From JAJYBV01 sp021812265 (lineage in GTDB: Bacteria; Chloroflexota; Ktedonobacteria; Ktedonobacterales; JACDGC01): a DNA stretch of 5,149 nucleotides. The translations under genes and the position numbers were made by a program. The notes under the pieces were generated by a model. That model was not told the origin of the DNA. It saw only the letters and a list, made by a program, of their open reading frames with translations, and searched no databases. Each line of letters begins with the position of its first letter. Positions within the stretch are counted from its first letter, which is position 1. Shown here one piece after another: positions 1-5,070 of the stretch. The stretch lies in NCBI GenBank assembly GCA_027459525.1, contig DAIDIC010000006.1, positions 1 to 5,149 on the forward strand, read 5' to 3'.

Positions 1-165
1 CTAGTCCAACGGGAATTCACGCTTGGGGAGAGTAAGTAAGTCGAGAAATGCTTGCATTTCTTGCTGACTCAAAGAACCAAGAAGAGAACACTGAAGAATG
101 ACATTACGGTGTCCTATTTGGGTAAGTTTTTTGGGACGGTAAAAGAAAAACCCAAGTGTGGGCAA
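1..165 (-). pseudogene. possible C-terminal remnant of a small protein gene, unrecognised
   Basis: The frame closed by the TAG at 1-3 is open back to a TAG inside the tRNA, about 74 codons. The last 30 or so residues look protein-like: they include LTQIGHRN and LSQQEMQAFLDLL, then end in KREFPLD. The Leu-rich amphipathic helix after an LS.qE motif loosely resembles the C-terminus of MarR-type regulators, but this is only a resemblance. There is no ATG that would give a sensible protein. The only upstream candidate is a TTG at 163-165 with AAGG five bases before it, and it lies inside the tRNA terminator hairpin. I read this as a decayed gene end or a chance open frame rather than a functional gene. 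Confidence 0.2.
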
Positions 166-185
166 ATTTGCCTTACTTGGGTTTT
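141..185 (-). terminator. intrinsic terminator downstream of tRNA-Asn
   Basis: An 11-bp perfect stem (AAAACCCAAGT pairing with ACTTGGGTTTT, 175-185 with 147-157) encloses a 17-base loop that itself contains the palindrome GGCAAATTTGCC (161-172). Read on the minus strand, the stem runs straight into TTTTTCTTTT (141-150), a proper U-tract. It lies 23 bases past the tRNA 3' end, so it most likely ends the tRNA transcript, and cyclophilin readthrough as well. On the plus strand the T run is only four bases, so termination in that direction would be weaker. Confidence 0.85.
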
Positions 186-207
186 GAAAGGAGAGATACG
201 GAATAGG

Positions 208-279
208 CTCCCCGGCTAGGATTCGAACCTAGAACCTTGCGGTTAACAGCCGCCTGCTCTACCGTTGAGCTACCGAGGA
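208..279 (-). tRNA. tRNA-Asn (anticodon GTT)
   Basis: The 72-base reverse-strand sequence folds as a standard cloverleaf. It has a 7-bp acceptor stem (TCCTCGG with CCGGGGA, one T-G pair), a D-arm GCTC/GAGC, an anticodon loop CTGTTAA with anticodon GTT at 245-247, and a T-arm CTAGG/CCTAG around the TTCGAAT loop. The discriminator base is G and position 1 is T, both usual for bacterial tRNA-Asn. The anticodon stem has four good pairs and a G-A mismatch at its top (27-43). The 3' CCA is not encoded (the genome reads CCT), so it must be added by nucleotidyltransferase. It decodes AAC and AAU codons. A near-consensus promoter lies 22 bases upstream and an intrinsic terminator downstream, so the unit is self-contained. 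Confidence 0.97.
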
Positions 280-300
280 ATAAAACGATTAACAATACCT

Positions 301-329
301 ATTATCGCATATCTTCTCCGAAATGTCAA
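301..329 (-). promoter_or_regulatory. sigma-70-type promoter of tRNA-Asn
   Basis: On the minus strand TTGACA (324-329, perfect -35) is followed after exactly 17 bases by GATAAT (301-306, five of six matches). An extended -10 TG lies just before it (TGC-GATAAT). Transcription would start near 294, about 15 bases before the tRNA. It sits in the 72-bp gap between the cyclophilin stop and the tRNA, so the tRNA does not depend on readthrough from the upstream gene. Confidence 0.85.
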
Positions 330-351
330 ATAATATTCTCGACAGTTTTGT

Positions 352-1278
352 TTACGGTTTTGCCGTAGCTGTGGGGGAAGCGGCAGGAGCTGAGGTAGCT
401 GCTGCTGTTGGCGAAACAGATGGCGCCAGCCCCGGAACCCCATTTATATTATAAGAGACAGTAACGCTTTGGATGATATCGCCGGCTTGCAGTTTTTGCA
501 CAACATCTAAGCCGATGTAGACATTACCTATATAGTTGTAGATATCTTGCAGTGTGGCTGAATCATCCTGGGTAGCGATAAAAAACTGCGAACCGAATTT
601 GTTGCTGCCGGTATTCATCAAAGCAACTGCTCCGGCAGTGAACGCAGAGGAAGTTTTGGGATAGCTTGCAGCGATATTGTATCCTGGGCCGCCTTGTCCG
701 TATGTAGAGGTTTTGGCGTTAGGATTGATGGTGTTGGGGTCTCCGGTTAAAGCCATACCGTTTTTTACTTCAAAAAAAGACAGGCCATTATAAAAGCCAT
801 GGGTTGCTAAAAAGACAAAACTATTTACACTTGCGGCAGAATATTGTTGATCCAGGGTAAAGGTGATGTTGCTTTTAAGTGTGTGCAATGTGACGCTGTA
901 TAATCCTGGTGTTGTGGTGGTAATGCATTGTTGCGGAGCAGATTTGTAGGTGTAGGTTATTTTTGCCGGGATGGGGAATGTCGCGGGGTTTTTAGCCCAC
1001 GCGCAGGGATCTGCCGATGTTTGCGCAAAAAATCCTAGGTGACTGTTATACATAACGCCGACAAGTGAAACGACAATCAGCGCGCTGAGAATACCTGTTA
1101 ACCATGGGAATTCTTTAACAAACGCCATAAATTTTGATGGCTGCGGCGCATCTACTTCTGCGGCTTTTTTAGCGACACTGGGGCGAAGCTGCGCTTCTTC
1201 CTGAAAGCTGCGCGCATGTTTTTGCTGAATTTTAGAGGACTGACTCTTGACAGATCTCTTTGATTTGGTATTTGGCAT
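352..1278 (-). CDS. membrane-anchored cyclophilin-type peptidyl-prolyl isomerase-like protein
   Basis: The 308-residue product has a basic cytoplasmic N-terminus (1-57), one membrane helix (about 59-77, WLTGILSALIVVSLVGV), a linker with two cysteines (C92, C118), a cyclophilin domain (about 126-276) and a Pro/Ala/Ser/Thr-rich tail (281-308). Family marks include VNSFVFLATHGFYNGLSF, GDP at 179-181, GGPGY at 196-200 and GSQFFIAT at 229-236. Cyclophilins isomerise X-Pro bonds, and here the domain would act outside the membrane as a folding helper. The segment matching FHRVIPNFMIQGGDP reads FFEVKNGMALTGDP. The catalytic Arg is Glu170, the adjacent His is Phe, the conserved Gln is lost and one residue is missing, while the Gln and Phe of QFF (231-233) remain. 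It may therefore be weakly active or a binding-only relative. The ATG at 1278 is the only good start: in-frame TAA and TGA lie just upstream. GAGG lies 13 bases before it, a poor ribosome-site spacing. Confidence 0.88.
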   Translation of the reverse strand: MPNTKSKRSVKSQSSKIQQKHARSFQEEAQLRPSVAKKAAEVDAPQPSKFMAFVKEFPWLTGILSALIVVSLVGVMYNSHLGFFAQTSADPCAWAKNPATFPIPAKITYTYKSAPQQCITTTTPGLYSVTLHTLKSNITFTLDQQYSAASVNSFVFLATHGFYNGLSFFEVKNGMALTGDPNTINPNAKTSTYGQGGPGYNIAASYPKTSSAFTAGAVALMNTGSNKFGSQFFIATQDDSATLQDIYNYIGNVYIGLDVVQKLQAGDIIQSVTVSYNINGVPGLAPSVSPTAAATSAPAASPTATAKP

Positions 1279-1288
1279 ACGGTATAAT
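1260..1288 (+). promoter_or_regulatory. candidate plus-strand promoter over the cyclophilin start
   Basis: TTGATT (1260-1265), a 17-base spacer and a perfect TATAAT (1283-1288) face right, towards uvrC. Transcription would begin near 1295, giving a leader of about 300 bases before uvrC or a separate non-coding RNA. The -35 matches only four of six bases and half of the site lies in the cyclophilin coding end, so chance is possible. Confidence 0.35.
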
Positions 1289-1411
1289 TAACCTCATAAC
1301 ACAGCCGCGAACGCCAGAGACTGCGCACAGCGCGCAAAGCGAAATATACGCGGGCAAAAATAAGAACATTTCAGAGCTGCTGCCTGAAAAAACATCTAAG
1401 AATCTTTATCT

Positions 1412-1440
1412 ATCATACGCTGAATAGCGCGTGAAATCAA
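1412..1440 (-). promoter_or_regulatory. candidate promoter of the cyclophilin gene
   Basis: On the minus strand TTGATT (1435-1440) is followed after 17 bases by TATGAT (1412-1417, five of six). Transcription would start near 1405, leaving a 5' leader of about 127 bases that contains the TTTCAG/CTGAAA and TGCGC/GCGCA inverted repeats. Its -35 hexamer is identical to that of the facing plus-strand candidate at 1260-1288. Confidence 0.5.
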
Positions 1441-1577
1441 GCGGAATGGCCAATTTAGCCGCATGAGACTAAACACATGCGCCGATGTATGAAAATAGAG
1501 ATTGTTTGGCTGCTTCGGAAACATGAACATTCATAAGCTGTCGACGCTTGGGAATATCTTATTTTTCACCCATATTT

Positions 1578-1583
1578 TATAAT
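1578..1583 (+). promoter_or_regulatory. -10 element just upstream of uvrC
   Basis: A perfect TATAAT lies 17 bases before the uvrC ATG in an AT-rich stretch. Nothing close to TTGACA sits at the right distance; the best candidate, TTGGGA at 1548-1553, is 24 bases away. A start near 1590 would leave only about ten leader bases without a Shine-Dalgarno sequence, so the message would be nearly leaderless. Confidence 0.35.
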
Positions 1584-1600
1584 ACAAGAAAATATTTTTT

Positions 1601-3340
1601 ATGAATGAACAACTGCGCGCAACACTCAATTCCTTGCCCCACAAACCGGGGATCTATATTTATAAAGACGAAAATGGCGTTATTATTTATGTTGGCAAGG
1701 CAACATCATTGGCGTCGCGGGCGCGTTCTTATTTTCAAGAAAGCGCAAATCACAGCCTAAAAACCAAAGCGTTGGTTTCGCATATCAGTGATATGGAATA
1801 TATTGTAGTGGGCAGCCCTACTGAAGCGCTCATTCTTGAAAATGAATATATTAAAAAACATCAGCCTAAATACAATATCCGTTTACGTGATGATAAAACC
1901 TACCCGTATATCAAAATTGCTCTGCAAGACAGATTTCCGCGTGTATATCGCGTGCGATCTGTGCAGCAAGATGGCGCGCGCTATTTTGGCCCATATCCAA
2001 ATATTCGCGCTATTGATACAACGCTGGATCTGCTGAATAAGATTTTTCCGTTCCGCACCTGCCGACATGACGATAAGCCATGGGCGCCACCAAAAGATGG
2101 CGCTATACATGGATGGAAACTGAAGCTGTTTTCGCGGCCCTGCGCGCAATACGCTATCCATCGATGCAGCGGCCCGTGCGTAGCTAAAACATCGCCGGAA
2201 GAATATGGCGCAATGATTCAGCAGATTATCTTATTTTTAGAGGGTAAGCTGGATACAATTTTAGATGATTTGCGCAAAGATATGGCCGAAGCGGCAGAGC
2301 AGCTTGAATTTGAGCGCGCGGCGGTTCTGCGCGATAGGGTTGCTGCGGTGGAAAGCGCTTTGGCAAAGCAAAAAATTATTAACACTGAACATCCGGATGA
2401 TCGTGATGTTATTGCTCTGGCTGCAGCAGAATCTGAGGCTTGCGCGCAAATTTTCTTTTTTCGGGGAGGCAAACTGGCCGGCCGCGAAAACCACGCGCTA
2501 AAAGGAACCGACGGCGCCGACACCACAGAAATTATGGCGTCGTTTTTGCAGCAATATTATGAACATGCGCCGGTTATTCCCGGAGAAATTTTGGTGGAAT
2601 ATGAGCCGTCCGACACCGCAGAGCTTATTGCTTGGCTGAAGGAAAAACGTGGCGGCAGTGTTGCTATTACGCAACCAAAACGCGGTGATAAACTGCGTCT
2701 TGTAGAAATGGCTGCGCAAAACGCCAAAGAAACACTGGAGCTGGAACGCGCGCGCTGGCTTTCAGACAGTCAAAAGACTGCGCTGGCTTTAGCGGAATTG
2801 CAAGAAGCTTTACATCTTTCGGCTCCGCCGGCGCGCATCGAGTGCTATGATATCTCCGGCATCCAAGGCTCATCTGTTGTTGGCTCGATGGTGGTGTTTG
2901 AGCGCGGCAAGCCTAAAAATGCTGATTATCGCCGTTTCAGCATAAAAACTGTTAGCGGCGCAGATGATTACGCCAGCCATCAGGAAATGCTCCGCCGCAG
3001 ATTTAAACGGCTGGCTGCGTCGACGGAAACAGACCTTGCCCAACAAAATGACGCCGCAGACGGTGAAGACACTGCAGAGGATTCTTTTCACGCCACTCCG
3101 GACCTCATTGTTATCGATGGCGGGCGCGGCCATGTAAACGCAGATCGTATGGTGATGGAAGAATTGGGAATGTATGCGCCATTGATTGGTGTAGCGAAGG
3201 AAAACCATGGGGCAATTGGGGAGCATGAAGAAATTTATTTGCCGGATATTTCGCAGCCAATCATTTTGCCGAGGGGATCGCAGGGGCTGTATTTATTGCA
3301 GCGAATTCGGGATGAGGCTCATCGATTTGCTATAACTTAG
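1601..3340 (+). CDS. uvrC: UvrC, excinuclease ABC subunit C, truncated by an in-frame amber codon
   Basis: UvrC makes both incisions around DNA lesions after UvrA and UvrB load in nucleotide excision repair. The 579-residue frame has the GIY-YIG domain (GIY 17-19, YVG 30-32) with catalytic Tyr30, Arg40, Glu80 and Asn92. It has four Fe-S-type cysteines (C154, C181, C189, C193), a UVR motif for UvrB contact (about 220-257) and the RNase H-like nuclease with Asp417 (ECYDIS), Asp506 (VIDGGRGH) and His574 (RDEAHRF). A 26-residue gap separates the first two cysteines, against 11 in E. coli, and an acidic loop (about 474-499) lies between the two catalytic aspartates. The ATG is fixed by an in-frame TAA at 1580-1582 and by the normal UvrC N-terminus. 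No good ribosome site is visible. The frame ends at TAG 3338-3340 where FAIT(Y/F)HR is expected. The HhH domain is encoded beyond it in the same frame, so this may be annotated as a pseudogene of 1601-3565. Confidence 0.95.
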   Translation: MNEQLRATLNSLPHKPGIYIYKDENGVIIYVGKATSLASRARSYFQESANHSLKTKALVSHISDMEYIVVGSPTEALILENEYIKKHQPKYNIRLRDDKTYPYIKIALQDRFPRVYRVRSVQQDGARYFGPYPNIRAIDTTLDLLNKIFPFRTCRHDDKPWAPPKDGAIHGWKLKLFSRPCAQYAIHRCSGPCVAKTSPEEYGAMIQQIILFLEGKLDTILDDLRKDMAEAAEQLEFERAAVLRDRVAAVESALAKQKIINTEHPDDRDVIALAAAESEACAQIFFFRGGKLAGRENHALKGTDGADTTEIMASFLQQYYEHAPVIPGEILVEYEPSDTAELIAWLKEKRGGSVAITQPKRGDKLRLVEMAAQNAKETLELERARWLSDSQKTALALAELQEALHLSAPPARIECYDISGIQGSSVVGSMVVFERGKPKNADYRRFSIKTVSGADDYASHQEMLRRRFKRLAASTETDLAQQNDAADGEDTAEDSFHATPDLIVIDGGRGHVNADRMVMEELGMYAPLIGVAKENHGAIGEHEEIYLPDISQPIILPRGSQGLYLLQRIRDEAHRFAIT

Positions 3341-3565
3341 CATCGGCAAAAGAGGTCACAAAAGGCGTTTGCCTCCACTTTAGATGATATTCCGGGGATA
3401 GGACCCAAGCGCAAAAAGGCGCTGCTGAAGCGTTTTGGCTCACTGCAGCGCATTGCAGAAGCGACTGCGGAAGATTTGGCCGCTGTAGATGGCATGACAC
3501 GCGACGCGGCGGATCGCGTGTTGGAATATATCGGCAGCCGGAAGGACATCACAACGAGCAAATAG
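3341..3565 (+). pseudogene. uvrC: UvrC C-terminal helix-hairpin-helix domain, severed by the amber codon
   Basis: Seventy-four codons follow the TAG at 3338-3340 in the same frame and end at TAG 3563-3565. They begin HRQKRSQKAF and then carry two helix-hairpin-helix units: IPGIGPKRKKALLKRFGSL (residues 17-35 of this piece) and AVDGMTRDAADRVLEYI (48-64). This is the normal UvrC ending; Bacillus UvrC has a closely similar DDIPGIG.KRKK.LL..FGS stretch. In the family this HhH2 domain binds DNA and is needed for efficient incision. No usable start codon or ribosome site lies at its beginning, so it would be made only by readthrough of the amber codon. Read through, UvrC would be 654 residues, a normal full length. 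Codon quality shows no decay: there are no further stops or frameshifts. Confidence 0.9.
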
Positions 3566-3571
3566 CCGAAT

Positions 3572-4993
3572 TTATTGCGCGCCGGCGGATGGCGAACGCG
3601 GACCGGTTTGTATGGTAATTACTCCCAGTTGCGCGCCTTGCAGCGGTTGAATGGTTATTGTAACCTGAACAGAGCCATCGGCGCCGATATTAGTTGTGTC
3701 CCCGTTTGCGCCCTGCCAAACCAAGGCGTATGTAACGCCGGGCGCCGCTCCGGAGACGGTAAATGAGCCATCGGCGCCGGTTACGGCTTGCAGTCGCTGG
3801 CCGCCGGTTTGCAGCAATTGCAGTGTGGGATCATAGCTCCACTGAGACACCAGCGCTACCTGTAATCCGGGCAGCGGCAGATTAAGAAACTGCATAACGC
3901 CCGAAACAGTTTGCGGCGCGCTAAGAGCTTGCTGCGCCATTTCGGCGCCGGCGCTGCCCGGCGCTATTTTTACTGCGTTTTGAAATGCTAGAGTGGCGCC
4001 AGATATATCTTTATTATTTAAAGCGGCGTTGCCGGATTGCCAGTAAAGTTGCCCTAATTCCTCAAGAGCTTGCTGTTTTGGGTATCCGGAAGACATGGCA
4101 AGCGCTTTATTTAGATAAACAGCCGCTTGCGCAAATTGGCCTTTTTCAACAAGTTGGCTGCCCCATTCAAGGTACACACGAGCGGCGCCGGCAGTGTCGC
4201 TGTTTTCGCCATATAAAGCCGCGGCTTGTGCGAACTGCCCGTTTTGTTCCATTTGCCCTGCTTGCATAGAACTGAGCGCCGGGCCGATATTAGCGAACAC
4301 AACCGATGCGGCGGCCAGAACTGTAAGCGCGGTGGAAGCTAAAATAAGACGCGGACGTTTTCCTGCGCCGACCCATAAAGCCGTAATCCAAATACACATC
4401 ACTGCAAGGGTAAGAAATCCGGCAGAAGCAATAGCGCCGCTGACGCTGGCCCAGTAAATTTCTCCCTGTAAAGCAGAATGCAGATTCAGCAGCAAAATAA
4501 CGGGGAACAGCAATAGCGACCAGAGCCAAGAAGCGCTGCCACGGGATATTTGAGTATAAGCCGGCAAAGGCGGCGGCGCAACATATGTGCGGGTAGCGCT
4601 TGCAATTTTTGCAGAATAAGATATTTGAAATGGTATGGATTCATAGGCGCCGGGAGTGTCATCTTGCTGCTTATAGTCTGTAACTTCGCTGAACACCGTA
4701 TTGGCGGAATCGCTGGCAATTTTTTGGTTTTTGGCGCTGTCCGCAATTGAGTCTATAACAGCAGCCGGTGTGTTTGTTGGGTGCGCTTGCGCGTTAGAAA
4801 TAATTGCGGTTACGGGAAAGCGCGGCAGTTTCTGAGCCGCCGGCTCCGAGAGATTTTTCCTGAAATATTCCGATCCCGGATAAATCAGCCGTTCGTGATT
4901 GGCGGTTTTATTATTTTTAAAGATGAAGCCGCACCAGGAACAAATGCGCGCATTATCGCGCGCGTCGTGGCGGCACTGCGGACAAACAGTCAC
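3572..4993 (-). CDS. zinc-ribbon, three-helix membrane protein with TPR-like repeats and C-terminal beta domain
   Basis: I do not recognise a named gene. From the GTG at 4993 the product is 473 residues. It begins with a zinc ribbon (CPQC and CSWC: Cys4, 7, 18, 21), then a polar low-complexity linker (about 25-150). Three hydrophobic helices follow (about 155-172, 186-208, 215-237), with GKRPR between the last two on the inside. TPR-like helical repeats (about 239-358, two GQFAQAA units and a third AFQNAVKIAPGS) come next. A beta-rich end (about 361-463) has two GADGS turns and resembles carboxypeptidase-regulatory or Ig-like folds. Predicted topology puts the zinc ribbon in the cytoplasm and the repeats outside, so a sensory, scaffold or envelope role is possible but unproven. 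The GTG start has a perfect AGGAGG six bases upstream (5000-5005) and puts the first Cys at residue 4. Longer starts exist at ATG 5047 (491 residues) and GTG 5074 (500). Confidence 0.85.
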   Translation of the reverse strand: MTVCPQCRHDARDNARICSWCGFIFKNNKTANHERLIYPGSEYFRKNLSEPAAQKLPRFPVTAIISNAQAHPTNTPAAVIDSIADSAKNQKIASDSANTVFSEVTDYKQQDDTPGAYESIPFQISYSAKIASATRTYVAPPPLPAYTQISRGSASWLWSLLLFPVILLLNLHSALQGEIYWASVSGAIASAGFLTLAVMCIWITALWVGAGKRPRLILASTALTVLAAASVVFANIGPALSSMQAGQMEQNGQFAQAAALYGENSDTAGAARVYLEWGSQLVEKGQFAQAAVYLNKALAMSSGYPKQQALEELGQLYWQSGNAALNNKDISGATLAFQNAVKIAPGSAGAEMAQQALSAPQTVSGVMQFLNLPLPGLQVALVSQWSYDPTLQLLQTGGQRLQAVTGADGSFTVSGAAPGVTYALVWQGANGDTTNIGADGSVQVTITIQPLQGAQLGVITIQTGPRSPSAGAQ

Positions 4994-4999
4994 ATTCTG

Positions 5000-5005
5000 C
5001 CTCCT
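5000..5005 (-). promoter_or_regulatory. perfect Shine-Dalgarno that decides the zinc-ribbon gene start
   Basis: The minus strand reads AGGAGG, then six bases, then GTG (4991-4993). This is the strongest ribosome site seen in the window. It favours GTG 4993 over the ATG at 5047 (GGGAG nine bases upstream) and the GTG at 5074 (AGGGA ten bases upstream). Confidence 0.65.
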
Positions 5006-5042
5006 GGCAAATTTGGTAAGCGCGTCGTGCGCCTGCACTATT

Positions 5043-5051
5043 ATCATACCA
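5043..5051 (-). promoter_or_regulatory. extended -10 promoter for the zinc-ribbon gene
   Basis: The minus strand reads TGG-TATGAT, an extended -10 (TGn then TATGAT, five of six). No good -35 lies at 17 bases; GTGACA is 20 bases away. Transcription would begin near 5036, about 43 bases before GTG 4993 and after the longer start codons, which agrees with the shorter start. Confidence 0.45.
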
Positions 5052-5070
5052 GACCGCTCCCAAAAAACTG

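Larger units (their letters stand above)
1289..1600. other. non-coding divergent intergenic region between cyclophilin and uvrC
   Basis: No convincing gene lies in this stretch of about 310 bases. It holds promoter candidates for both neighbours and several short inverted repeats. These are TGCGC/GCGCA with a 5-base loop (1322-1336), TTTCAG/CTGAAA with a 9-base loop (1369-1389), CGCATG/CATGCG with a 10-base loop (1460-1481) and ATGAA-CA-TTCAT (1523-1534). The last two would lie in a uvrC leader if transcription starts near 1295. I could not match any to a known operator. A Gram-positive SOS box (GAAC-N4-GTTC) is not present in intact form. Confidence 0.6.

Noticed and set aside
48..101. Plus-strand 17-residue frame starting ATG at 48
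   Set aside because: It is very short, without a ribosome site or any recognisable feature.
208..279. tRNA as a phage or island attachment site
   Set aside because: No integrase gene and no second copy of the tRNA 3' end is present in the window.
1523..1534. ATGAA-CA-TTCAT inverted repeat as an SOS (LexA) box for uvrC
   Set aside because: It has GAAC but lacks the matching GTTC half at four bases distance, so it does not fit the Gram-positive SOS consensus.
1523..1582. Short plus-strand frame MNIHKLSTLGNILFFTHIL as a uvrC leader peptide
   Set aside because: It has no ribosome site at a workable spacing (GGAAA is one base from the ATG) and no regulatory codon run. It most likely arises by chance in AT-rich leader DNA.
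2218..2526. Open frames of 60 to 120 codons on the opposite strand or in other frames of uvrC and the zinc-ribbon gene
   Set aside because: They overlap conserved coding sequence entirely, have no ribosome sites or family motifs, and have compositions expected from antisense reading of GC-rich codons.
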